DNA of 57,021 nucleotides, from assembly GCA_044341215.1 (NCBI GenBank), contig JBIISC010000004.1, forward strand, positions 1-57,021, written 5' to 3'. Origin of the DNA: JAFMIT01 sp044341215. GTDB lineage: Bacteria > Actinomycetota > Actinomycetes > S36-B12 > UBA5976. The notes under the pieces are model-generated. The model saw nothing but the letters and a program-made list of their open reading frames with translations, did no database searches and was not told the DNA's origin. The translations under genes were made by a program, and so were the position numbers. This document shows positions 1 to 7,557 of this stretch, in pieces (within the stretch, counting starts at the first letter, position 1; each line of letters begins with the position of its first letter).

Positions 1-600
1 CACTTGGTCTCAGCCCCTATCGCTCTAATCGCCGGACTAGTTGTGGTCTTCCAGGCGGACTCAATGGCCATGCGAATTGCCTGCATTGTTTATCTATTCA
101 CTGCAGTCAACCTTTTCACAGTTTCAGCCACTTACCACATTGGTCGCTGGTCAGTTCCAGTAAAAACAACCCTTCGACGAGTAGACCACTCAAACATTTT
201 TCTAATCATTGCTGGTACCTATACCCCCCTTTCAATTGCACTTCTAGCTTGGGATTCTGCAAAGACACTTCTGATAATTATTTGGATAGCTGCTGCACTC
301 GGTGTTGCAATTAGTTTGATCTGGCCACACGCACCAAGATGGATCTCAGTTCCACTTTATTTAGCAATGGGTTGGGTATCAATTTTTTATGTTCCGGAAA
401 TGGCTCAGGATGACGGACTTGTGCCAGTTATTTTGATTGCAATCGGTGGTTTGCTTTATTCGCTTGGCGCAGTTGTTTACGGATTGAAGAAACCAAACTT
501 CAGTTTAAAATGGTTTGGATTCCATGAACTATTTCATTCGTTCACAGTTGCAGCATTTGCAGTGCATTTTGTTGCCGTGACAATTGCGGTAATTCAATAA
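1..600 (+). CDS. Hemolysin III / PAQR-family membrane protein (5' truncated)
   Basis: The reading frame is open from the first base, and the first residues (HLVSAPIALIAGL) match the middle of the first membrane segment of hemolysin III (YqfA/TrhA) proteins. The N-terminus therefore lies outside the window and the TTG at 4 is not a true start. About seven hydrophobic helices can be seen. Family landmarks are the SATYH motif near residue 42, an RRVDHSNIF segment near 58, and the C-terminal HELFHSF and AVHFVA segments, whose histidines form the metal-binding cluster of the PAQR fold. The role is an integral membrane protein; haemolytic activity is a historical name, and a hydrolase or membrane-homeostasis role is only inferred from PAQR relatives. 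It converges on ilvC, with a hairpin terminator between them. Confidence 0.88.
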   Translation, partial: HLVSAPIALIAGLVVVFQADSMAMRIACIVYLFTAVNLFTVSATYHIGRWSVPVKTTLRRVDHSNIFLIIAGTYTPLSIALLAWDSAKTLLIIIWIAAALGVAISLIWPHAPRWISVPLYLAMGWVSIFYVPEMAQDDGLVPVILIAIGGLLYSLGAVVYGLKKPNFSLKWFGFHELFHSFTVAAFAVHFVAVTIAVIQ

Positions 601-621
601 ATTAATATTTAGAAAAGATAA

Positions 622-660
622 GCAAATCGCCACTCACCTATTTGGTGAATGGCGATTAGC
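622..660. terminator. Bidirectional hairpin terminator between hemolysin III gene and ilvC
   Basis: AATCGCCACTCACC (625-638) pairs with GGTGAATGGCGATT (644-657) around a five-base loop, with one mismatch. AT-rich sequence flanks both sides. It lies between two convergent genes, so it can stop transcription from either side. Confidence 0.7.
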
Positions 661-682
661 CTTTACGTTTTGTGCTTACTTA

Positions 683-1711
683 TCAGCGAGCCGCAGTGCC
701 TTCTTGGTAGTCCGAGTCACCTGATTGAACCCAAGACATAAGTTTGCGAAGTTCGCGACCGGTCTTTTCGATTGGATGCGCTTCACCTGCTGCACGAAGT
801 CTCTTAAAGTCTGGAGCACCAGCATCTTGATCGTCAATGAAACGCTTAGCGAATGAACCATCTTGAACTTCTTTAAGAACTGCCTTCATGTTTTCTTTGA
901 CGCGTGCATCGATGATGCGTGGACCAGAAACATAGTCACCGTATTCAGCTGTTGAAGACACTGACCAGCGTTGCTTTGCAATTCCGCCTTCATACATCAA
1001 GTCAACAATTAGCTTTAGTTCATGTAAGCATTCGAAGTATGCAACTTCTGGTTGGTAACCAGCTTCAACCAAAGTTTCAAAGCCAGCCATAACTAGTGCA
1101 GATGCGCCACCACAAAGAACTGCTTGTTCACCGAATAAATCGGTTTCAGTTTCTTCGGTGAATGTGGTCTTGATGCCACCAGCGCGAAGTGAACCAATTC
1201 CCTTTGCGTATGAAAGGGCTAGATCCCAAGCTTTTCCAGTTGCATCTTGTTCAACAGCAACAATCGCTGGAACGCCTCGGCCAGCTGCGTATTCGCGGCG
1301 AACCAAGTGACCTGGGCCTTTTGGTGCAACCATGCAAACATCAACTGTGGCTTTTGGTTTGATGTAACCGTAGCGGATGTTGAACCCATGGGCGAAGAAC
1401 AGTGCATCGCCATCTTGCAGATTTGGTTCGATAGCTTCAGCATAAAGACCGCGCTGTGATGGGTCTGGAACCAAAACCATAGTTAGGTCTGCTTCAGCTA
1501 CTGCGGTTGCTGGATCCACAACCCGCAAACCTTCGGCTTCGGCTTTAGCGCGTGAAGTTGAGTTTGGTGCAAGACCCACCCGAATATCAACGCCTGAGTC
1601 GCGAAGTGAAAGTGCATGTGCGTGACCTTGGGAACCATATCCAATTACTGCAACAACGCGATTTTGGATGATTGATAGATCTGCATCTTTGTCATAAAAA
1701 AGTTCAGCCAC
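683..1711 (-). CDS. ilvC: Ketol-acid reductoisomerase (class I)
   Basis: Converts acetolactate or acetohydroxybutyrate to the dihydroxy acids of valine and isoleucine synthesis, using NADPH and Mg2+. The 342-residue length is that of class I (short) enzymes. The N-terminal Rossmann motif GYGSQGHAHALSLRDSG (about 24-40) is clear. The C-terminal knotted domain carries the metal ligands in TETDLFGEQAVLCGG (about 187-201) and the YFECLHELKLIVDLMYEGG helix. The start is GTG, with an AAAGGA ribosome site just upstream. It is the last gene of an ilvB-ilvN-ilvC run, 33 bases after ilvN, so the ilvB leader attenuator probably controls it too. Confidence 0.97.
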   Translation of the reverse strand: MAELFYDKDADLSIIQNRVVAVIGYGSQGHAHALSLRDSGVDIRVGLAPNSTSRAKAEAEGLRVVDPATAVAEADLTMVLVPDPSQRGLYAEAIEPNLQDGDALFFAHGFNIRYGYIKPKATVDVCMVAPKGPGHLVRREYAAGRGVPAIVAVEQDATGKAWDLALSYAKGIGSLRAGGIKTTFTEETETDLFGEQAVLCGGASALVMAGFETLVEAGYQPEVAYFECLHELKLIVDLMYEGGIAKQRWSVSSTAEYGDYVSGPRIIDARVKENMKAVLKEVQDGSFAKRFIDDQDAGAPDFKRLRAAGEAHPIEKTGRELRKLMSWVQSGDSDYQEGTAAR

Positions 1712-1744
1712 GATTAATCCTTTTGTGTAGTGGGTGGTCGGAGT

Positions 1745-2269
1745 TTAGTTGGTTTTGTCGGTGCTCTTAAGTGAGCGGTCAGAAATGGCTTTGCCACCAC
1801 GTCCCATCGCAACAACACCGGATTGAACGAGTTCCTTGATGCCGTAAGGCTCAAGAACTCGCAATAGTGCCGTTAGTTTTTCGCTTGAACCAGTCGCTTC
1901 GACTGTAATTGCGTCATTCACGACGTCAACAACTTTGGCGCGAAACATTTGAATCAGTTCCAGAATTTGCGAGCGAGTTTCTGGATCCGCTTTAACTTTA
2001 ACTAGCAACAATTCACGCTGTACAGATGCGCCATCTTCAAGTTCAACAATCTTTAGAACATTGATCAGTTTATTCAGCTGCTTGGTAACTTGTTCAAGAG
2101 GCAACTCTTCAACGTTGACAACTATGGTCATTCTCGAAACATCTGGCATTTCGGTTGGTCCAACAGCTAGTGACTCAATATTGAAGCTTCGGCGTGAGAA
2201 CAAACTTGCAACGCGTGCAAGCACACCTGGCTTATCTTCAACAAGTACTGAAAGTGTGTGACGGCTCAT
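1745..2269 (-). CDS. ilvN: Acetolactate synthase small (regulatory) subunit
   Basis: Regulatory partner of IlvB that confers valine feedback inhibition. The chosen ATG (MSRHTLSVLVEDKPGVLARV) begins the ACT domain exactly as in the family and follows a GGAG/GAGGA ribosome site inside the end of ilvB. A longer frame from 2293 adds eight non-homologous residues and would overlap ilvB. The N-terminal ACT domain (about 3-75) is followed by the ALS_ss_C domain (about 80-160, with FRAKVVDV and LEPYGIKELVQSG). The 174-residue length is normal. Only two bases separate it from the ilvB stop, which indicates coupled translation. Confidence 0.96.
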   Translation of the reverse strand: MSRHTLSVLVEDKPGVLARVASLFSRRSFNIESLAVGPTEMPDVSRMTIVVNVEELPLEQVTKQLNKLINVLKIVELEDGASVQRELLLVKVKADPETRSQILELIQMFRAKVVDVVNDAITVEATGSSEKLTALLRVLEPYGIKELVQSGVVAMGRGGKAISDRSLKSTDKTN

Positions 2270-2271
2270 GA

Positions 2272-4014
2272 TTAGTCCTCTCCGCGTTCCCATTGCGGCG
2301 CTAAATCGCGAGCAATCTTGATGTCGTCATTTGAAGTTCCAGCTGCGACCATCGGCCAAACCATTGCGTCTTTATGCACCTGGAAATCAACTACAACTGG
2401 CGCATCGTTAAGTGACATCGCCTTTTCAATAGTCTTTGCAACATCTTCAGGTTTTTCACAACGCAATCCGTGGCAACCATAAGCATCGGCAAGTTTTACG
2501 AAATCAGGAATTCGATCAGAATGCAAACTGGTGTTTGAGTATCGCTCGTTATAGAACAAGGTTTGCCATTGGCGAACCATTCCTAAAACATTGTTGTTGA
2601 TAATTGCTACTTTGATTGGAATGTCGTTGATTGCGCAAGTAGCAAGCTCTTGATTAGTCATTTGGAAACAACCATCGCCGTCAACTGCCCAAACTGATTT
2701 ATGTGGTGCGCCAACTTTGGCTCCCATGGCTGCTGGAACAGCAAAGCCCATCGTGCCAAGACCGCCAGAGTTCAACCAAGTGCCTGGCTCTTCGTAATTG
2801 ATAAATTGTGCGGCCCACATTTGATGTTGGCCAACACCTGCCGTGAAGATGGATTCTTTTCCAGCAATTTCACCAAGTTGTTGAATTACATATTGCGGCG
2901 CAAGCGAGCCAGCTACCGTTTCATAGCCAAGTGGGTATTTATCTTTCCAGCTAAGGCAAGTTTCGCGCCACTCATTGAAATTCGGCTTAGCACCGGCTTT
3001 GATATCTTCTTTCAAAGCTTCAACTAGATCAAGCATCACTTCGCGGACATCTCCAACAATTGGAACATCAACTTCGCGATTCTTACCAATTTCTGCTGGG
3101 TCGATGTCAGCATGAATAACTTTTGCCTCAGGTGCGAAAGATGAAAGTTTTCCAGTAACCCGGTCGTCAAACCTTGCACCGAGAGTGATTAGCAAATCGC
3201 TCTTTTGCAAAGCCCCAACAGCAGCAACTGTTCCGTGCATGCCAGGCATACCCATGTGAAGTTTGTGGCTATCTGGAAATGCGCCGCGTGCCATCAAGGT
3301 GGTTACAACTGGAATATTCAAAAGTTCTGCAAGTCTAAATAATTCTTTAGAACCATTTGCCTTAATTACACCGCCACCAACATAAAGAACTGGTTTGCGA
3401 GATTCAAGAATCAATTTTGATGCTTCGCGAACTTGTTTGTTATGTGGCTTAGTAACTGGTCGATAGCCAGGCAAATCTATGTTTGTTGGCCAATCGAAAG
3501 TGGTCATTGCTTGCAATGCATCTTTTGCAATGTCTACTAGAACTGGACCTGGGCGACCAGTCCCTGCAATGTGAAAAGCCTCAGCGATTGCGCGTGGGAT
3601 TTCTCTAGGATCTGTTACAAGGTAATTGTGTTTAGTGATTGGCATTGTGATGCCACGAATATCTGCTTCTTGAAATGCATCAGTACCAATTGCAGCTGAA
3701 GGAACCTGGCCAGTTATTGCAACCATTGCGACTGAATCCATATAGGCATCAGCAATTGGAGTCACGAGATTTGTAGCACCTGGTCCGGAAGTTGCCATGC
3801 AAACTCCAACTCGGCCACTTGCCAGGGCATACCCCTGAGCCGCGTGACCCGCTCCTTGTTCGTGGCGGACCAAGATGTGACGAATTTGTTTGCTATCCAT
3901 CAGCGGGTCGTATGCCGGCAAAATTGCACCGCCTGGAATACCGAACATGTCGGTTACTCCAGCGTGCTCTAGCGAGCGAACCAAACTGGCTGCACCGGTT
4001 ATTTGCTCAGTCAT
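2272..4014 (-). CDS. ilvB: Acetolactate synthase large (catalytic) subunit
   Basis: ThDP-dependent enzyme condensing two pyruvates, or pyruvate with 2-oxobutyrate, in the first common step of branched-chain amino acid synthesis. The 580 residues contain the three usual domains: the N-terminal Pyr domain with the catalytic glutamate in RHEQGAGHAAQGYA (about 50-63), a central FAD-binding region, and the C-terminal PP domain with the Mg/ThDP signature GDGCFQMTNQELAT (about 446-459). The start is ATG with only a weak purine-rich ribosome site (GAAAGAAGA). The upstream leader contains a peptide and terminator that should control it (see 4056-4204). Confidence 0.97.
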   Translation of the reverse strand: MTEQITGAASLVRSLEHAGVTDMFGIPGGAILPAYDPLMDSKQIRHILVRHEQGAGHAAQGYALASGRVGVCMATSGPGATNLVTPIADAYMDSVAMVAITGQVPSAAIGTDAFQEADIRGITMPITKHNYLVTDPREIPRAIAEAFHIAGTGRPGPVLVDIAKDALQAMTTFDWPTNIDLPGYRPVTKPHNKQVREASKLILESRKPVLYVGGGVIKANGSKELFRLAELLNIPVVTTLMARGAFPDSHKLHMGMPGMHGTVAAVGALQKSDLLITLGARFDDRVTGKLSSFAPEAKVIHADIDPAEIGKNREVDVPIVGDVREVMLDLVEALKEDIKAGAKPNFNEWRETCLSWKDKYPLGYETVAGSLAPQYVIQQLGEIAGKESIFTAGVGQHQMWAAQFINYEEPGTWLNSGGLGTMGFAVPAAMGAKVGAPHKSVWAVDGDGCFQMTNQELATCAINDIPIKVAIINNNVLGMVRQWQTLFYNERYSNTSLHSDRIPDFVKLADAYGCHGLRCEKPEDVAKTIEKAMSLNDAPVVVDFQVHKDAMVWPMVAAGTSNDDIKIARDLAPQWERGED

Positions 4015-4070
4015 CTGATCTTCTTTCGTTGTCTACTTCGTAACTTTGTGGGTGTTTTTTCGCCTTACAA

Positions 4071-4103
4071 GCGAAAACCCCCCGGCCTTTCGGCTTCGGA
4101 GGG
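4071..4103 (-). terminator. ilvB attenuator terminator hairpin
   Basis: Read on the minus strand, CCCTCC (4103-4098) pairs with GGGGGG (4083-4078). An inner GCC-GAAA-GGC hairpin sits inside, and TTTT follows, giving an intrinsic terminator about 60 bases before the ilvB ATG. A second small hairpin, TTTTCGC/GCGAAAA (4056-4077), uses the U-run itself. Part of the 5' arm (CCGAAGCCG) can alternatively pair, with one bulged G, with CGGUUCG just after the leader-peptide stop, offering a possible antiterminator. The pairings are visible, but which one dominates was not computed. Confidence 0.72.
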
Positions 4104-4106
4104 TGC

Positions 4107-4140
4107 GCGCGGTTGACGCTTCTGCTGATGCGAACCGCGC
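4107..4140 (-). promoter_or_regulatory. Leader hairpin at the end of the ilvB leader peptide
   Basis: GCGCGGTT (4140-4133) and AACCGCGC (4114-4107) form a perfect eight-base stem whose first base is the last base of the leader-peptide stop codon. A ribosome finishing or stalling on the Val/Ile codons would cover its 5' arm. This is the arrangement expected for a pause or protector hairpin in attenuation. Confidence 0.65.
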
Positions 4141-4169
4141 TAAATAACCACCACAATAGAAATTCTCAT
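4140..4169 (-). CDS. ilvB leader peptide, 9 residues (Ile/Val rich)
   Basis: ATG-AGA-ATT-TCT-ATT-GTG-GTG-GTT-ATT-TAG reads MRISIVVVI: six of nine residues are Ile or Val, including five consecutive regulatory codons (Ile-Val-Val-Val-Ile) directly before the stop. It sits between a good promoter and the attenuator hairpins upstream of ilvB, the layout of branched-chain amino acid attenuation known in actinobacterial ilvBNC leaders. The ATG lies six bases after the -10 box, so the message probably starts at or very near the ATG with no ribosome site. Shortage of charged Ile- or Val-tRNA would stall translation and should favour read-through into ilvB. Confidence 0.82.
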   Translation of the reverse strand: MRISIVVVI

Positions 4170-4175
4170 GGGGTA

Positions 4176-4204
4176 AGGATACTTAGGACTTACAGATTTG
4201 TCAC
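4176..4204 (-). promoter_or_regulatory. Promoter of the ilvB leader
   Basis: Minus-strand -35 box GTGACA (4204-4199), exact 17-base spacer, -10 box TATCCT (4181-4176), then TACCCC and the leader-peptide ATG. The -35 matches TTGACA at five of six bases. The spacing implies a leaderless transcript. Confidence 0.7.
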
Positions 4205-4235
4205 TAGTTAATTTGAGCTAATCAGACTGAAACTA

Positions 4236-5924
4236 TTAGTCGCAGACCGCGCCTTTGGCTGCTGAGCCGACCAATTTGGCATATTTATGCAAAACGCCAC
4301 TGGTGTAGCGATGTGAAAGTGGCTGCCAGTCGACCTTGCGCTTGGCAAGTTCGGCGTCATCTACGAGCAAATCCAGAGTGCGATTCGGGATATCGATGCG
4401 CACTTTGTCGCCAGTTTTAGCGAATGCAATGACCCCTCCGTCGACCGCTTCGGGGGCAACGTGACCAACGCATAGGCCAGTGGTGCCACCTGAGAATCGA
4501 CCATCTGTGATTAGTAACACGTCCTTGCCAAGTCCAGCGCCTTTGATGGCAGCAGTGATCATCAACATTTCGCGCATTCCAGGGCCACCTTTAGGTCCTT
4601 CATAGCGAATGATTACAACATCACCTTTTTGGATGTCGCCACTTTCAAGGGCATCCATAGCTGCACGTTCGCGTTCGAAAACTTTTGCAGGTCCTTCAAA
4701 AACATCAACTGGGATACCAGCACTTTTAACAACTGCACCGTCGGTTGCGAGTGAACCTCGAAGAATTGTGATGCCACCGGTTCCACCAACTGCTTTGTCG
4801 ATCGCATGCAAGATTTGGCCATCTGGATCTGGTGAATTAATTTCTGCAAGATTTTCGGCAAGAGTTTTACCGGTCACAGTTAAGCAATCGCCATTTAGAA
4901 GTTTGGCATCGAGCAACGCTTTCATAATTACTGGAACGCCACCAACTTTGTCGACGTCGCTCATTACATAACGACCGAATGGTTTCACGTCAGCGAGCAA
5001 CGGAACTTTGGAACCAATGCGATGGAAATCTTCAAGTTCAAGATCAACTTTTGCTTCATGAGCAATTGCAAGAAGATGCAGAACCGCGTTTGTTGAACCA
5101 CCAAATGCCATCACAACAGCAATTGCATTTTCAAGAGATTGTTTGGTGATGATGTCGCGAGTTGTGATTCCTTGACGAATCAGTTCCACAACTGCTTCAC
5201 CAGATGCAATTGAATAACCATCACGACGACGATCGACTGCTGGTGGAGCTGCAGAACCTGGAAGTGACATTCCCATTGCTTCGGCTGCAGAGGCCATTGT
5301 GTTGGCGGTGTACATACCGCCACAAGCGCCTTCACCTGGACAGATTGCTCGTTCAATTGCATCAACATCTTCGCGAGACATTAATCCGCGAGCACACGCA
5401 CCAACTGCTTCGAATGCATCAATGATTGTGACATCTCGATTTGAACCATCACTAAGCGTTACATTGCCAGGCAAAATCGATCCTGCGTAGACAAACACTG
5501 ATGCGACGTCTAATCGCGCTGCGGCCATCAACATACCAGGAAGTGATTTGTCACAACCAGCAAAGTTGACCATGCCGTCAAGTCGCTCAGCTTGCATAAC
5601 CGCTTCAACCGAGTCGGCAATGATTTCTCGGCTAACTAATGAAAAGTGCATACCTTCGTGGCCCATTGAAATACCATCAGAAACTGAAATGGTTCCAAAT
5701 TGCATTGGGAACCCGCCAGCTTTGTGGACACCTTCTTTTGCAGCAAGGGCAAGGCGAGCAAGTGAAAGATTGCATGGAGTGATTTCATTCCATGACGAAG
5801 CGATACCGATTTGTGGTTTAACCCAGTCTGCATCACCCATGCCGACAGCGCGGAGCATGCCTCGGGCTGCGGCTCTTTCGAGTCCGTCAGTTACATCTTT
5901 ACTGCGGGGCTTCATGTCGGTCAT
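4236..5924 (-). CDS. ilvD: Dihydroxy-acid dehydratase
   Basis: Dehydrates the dihydroxy acids made by IlvC to the 2-oxo acids of valine and isoleucine, using an iron-sulfur cluster. The cluster cysteines lie in the NFAGCDKSLPG (about 115-125) and CPGEGACGGMYTANTMA (about 190-206) segments, and the C-terminal half has the typical LLITDGRFSGGTTGLCVGHVAPEA block. The inner ATG at 5924 (MTDMKPRSKDVTDG) is preferred to the one at 5966: homologues begin near here, and a TACAAT -10 box lies six bases upstream, which fits a leaderless message. It lies upstream of ilvB in the same direction, separated by the attenuated leader, so all four genes of the shared valine/isoleucine steps are together. Confidence 0.95.
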   Translation of the reverse strand: MTDMKPRSKDVTDGLERAAARGMLRAVGMGDADWVKPQIGIASSWNEITPCNLSLARLALAAKEGVHKAGGFPMQFGTISVSDGISMGHEGMHFSLVSREIIADSVEAVMQAERLDGMVNFAGCDKSLPGMLMAAARLDVASVFVYAGSILPGNVTLSDGSNRDVTIIDAFEAVGACARGLMSREDVDAIERAICPGEGACGGMYTANTMASAAEAMGMSLPGSAAPPAVDRRRDGYSIASGEAVVELIRQGITTRDIITKQSLENAIAVVMAFGGSTNAVLHLLAIAHEAKVDLELEDFHRIGSKVPLLADVKPFGRYVMSDVDKVGGVPVIMKALLDAKLLNGDCLTVTGKTLAENLAEINSPDPDGQILHAIDKAVGGTGGITILRGSLATDGAVVKSAGIPVDVFEGPAKVFERERAAMDALESGDIQKGDVVIIRYEGPKGGPGMREMLMITAAIKGAGLGKDVLLITDGRFSGGTTGLCVGHVAPEAVDGGVIAFAKTGDKVRIDIPNRTLDLLVDDAELAKRKVDWQPLSHRYTSGVLHKYAKLVGSAAKGAVCD

Positions 5925-5930
5925 TGGTGA

Positions 5931-5936
5931 ATTGTA
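5931..5936 (-). promoter_or_regulatory. -10 box of ilvD (leaderless start)
   Basis: TACAAT on the minus strand (five of six to TATAAT), followed by TCACCA and the ilvD ATG. No convincing -35 is visible. Confidence 0.55.
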
Positions 5937-5989
5937 TTGCTCGGGATTTGTTCTGCTCGGGCACATTTAGCGGGGCCTAATTGGCTTCA

Positions 5990-6057
5990 GTTACGCCAAT
6001 TCTTCGGTTACGCCAATTCTTCAGTTATTCCGATTCTTCGGTAACGCCAAGTTTCTC
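5990..6057. repeat. Four degenerate 17-base tandem units at the 3' end of gatB
   Basis: On the plus strand, gttacgccaattcttcg (5990-6006), gttacgccaattcttca (6007-6023), gttattccgattcttcg (6024-6040) and a decayed unit gtaacgccaagtttctc (6041-6057) lie head to tail. The first two differ by one base. The gatB stop (6025-6027) falls in the third unit, so the array straddles the last codons and the 3' flank. This fits slippage copying of the last coding bases. Confidence 0.8.
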
Positions 6058-7557
6058 AAAAAGCAGTGCGCGAACTTTGGCAGCGTCCGCTTGCCCCTTT
6101 GTGGTTTTCATGACAGCTCCGACGATTGCACCAGCAGCTTGAAGTTTGCCTTCTTTGATCTTTGCAGCAATGTCTGGGGATGCAGCAAGTGCTTCATCGA
6201 TTGCGTTAAGCAAAGAAGAGTCGTCAGAAACAACTGCAAGGCCACGTTTTTCGATAATTGAATCAATGTCACCTTCACCGTTGATAACAGCTTCAATAAC
6301 TACGCGGGCTAATTTGTCGTTCAGTTTGCCATCAGCAATTAACTTCTCAACTTGGGATAAGTGTTGGGCAGTGATTGGTAGGTCTATCAATTCAATAGAC
6401 ATTTCTTTCGCCAATCTAGCTAATTCACCTAGCCACCACTTACGCGCACCATTTTGATCAACACCTGCATCAATAGTCGCAAGAACTAGATCCAACGCGC
6501 CAGCGTTAATTACTGATGCCATGTCATGATCGGTAATTCCCCACTCAGCTTGCAAACGGTTCTTACGAAGAGATGGGTTTTCAGGCAAGGTCTTTCGAAG
6601 TTCTTCTACCCATTCGCGACTAGGAGCAATCGGAACTAAATCTGGTTCTGGGAAATAACGGTAATCCTCAGCTTCTTCTTTTATGCGACCAGAAGTTGTG
6701 ACACCAGTGTCTTCGTGCCAGTGGCGGGTTTCTTGAATAATTGTTTTTCCAGCATCGATAGCTGATGCTTGTCGAGTGATTTCATACCGAACTGCACGTT
6801 CAACAGATCGCAAAGAGTTCACATTCTTGGTTTCAGTGCGAGTTCCGAATTTGTCCTTTGGAGTTTTACGCAAAGAAAGGTTTACGTCACAACGTAATGA
6901 ACCTTGTTCCATGCGGACGTCACTGACGCCAAGGGCGCGCAATAAGTCGCGCAGTGCACTTACATAGGCACGGGCAACTTCTGGAGCAAATCTTCCGGCA
7001 CCAACAATTGGCTTTGTCACAATTTCAATAAGTGGGATTCCAGCTCGGTTGTAATCGAGTAATGAGTAATCCGCGCCATGAATTCTGCCGGTAGCTCCAC
7101 CTTGATGTGATGCTTTTCCGGTGTCCTCTTCCATGTGTGCGCGTTCGATTTCAACTCGGAACTTCTTCATTCCTTCATCGGTTTCAACATCAACATCTAA
7201 ATAACCATTAAAACAAATCGGTTCGTCGTATTGAGAAGTTTGGAAATTCTTTGGCATGTCTGGATAAAAATAATTCTTTCGCGCAAAACGGCACCACTCA
7301 GCGATTTCACAATTTAATGCCAGGCCAATGCGAATCGCAGATTCAACTGCCTTGCCATTGACCACAGGTAATGCGCCTGGTAATCCCAAACACACAGGGC
7401 ATACGTGAGTATTTGGATCTCCACCAAATTCGGTTGGACATCCACAAAACATTTTGGAATTGGTATTTAGTTCAACGTGTACTTCTAGGCCCATTACTGG
7501 ATCAAAAGCGGCGATAGCTTCATCATATTCAAATACGTCTTCAACTTTTGAACTCAT
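6025..7557 (-). CDS. gatB: Asp/Glu-tRNA(Asn/Gln) amidotransferase subunit B
   Basis: Subunit of the GatCAB complex that activates misacylated Glu-tRNA(Gln) or Asp-tRNA(Asn) for amidation. The N-terminal signature FDPVMGLEVHVELNTNSKMFCGCP (about 19-42) and the CPVCLGLPGALPV segment supply the zinc cysteines. The central kinase-like domain includes DYNRAGIPLIEIVTKP, and the C-terminal GatB/YqeY tail (about 360-510) is complete. The ATG at 7557 overlaps the gatA stop as ATGA and has GAGGAGGTG upstream. An earlier ATG at 7593 would run into gatA. The last codons contain a 17-base tandem duplication. Confidence 0.96.
   Translation of the reverse strand: MSSKVEDVFEYDEAIAAFDPVMGLEVHVELNTNSKMFCGCPTEFGGDPNTHVCPVCLGLPGALPVVNGKAVESAIRIGLALNCEIAEWCRFARKNYFYPDMPKNFQTSQYDEPICFNGYLDVDVETDEGMKKFRVEIERAHMEEDTGKASHQGGATGRIHGADYSLLDYNRAGIPLIEIVTKPIVGAGRFAPEVARAYVSALRDLLRALGVSDVRMEQGSLRCDVNLSLRKTPKDKFGTRTETKNVNSLRSVERAVRYEITRQASAIDAGKTIIQETRHWHEDTGVTTSGRIKEEAEDYRYFPEPDLVPIAPSREWVEELRKTLPENPSLRKNRLQAEWGITDHDMASVINAGALDLVLATIDAGVDQNGARKWWLGELARLAKEMSIELIDLPITAQHLSQVEKLIADGKLNDKLARVVIEAVINGEGDIDSIIEKRGLAVVSDDSSLLNAIDEALAASPDIAAKIKEGKLQAAGAIVGAVMKTTKGQADAAKVRALLFEKLGVTEESE

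Noticed and set aside
5925..5966. Upstream ATG for ilvD
   Set aside because: The extra 14 residues do not resemble the family, and the -10 box would fall inside them.
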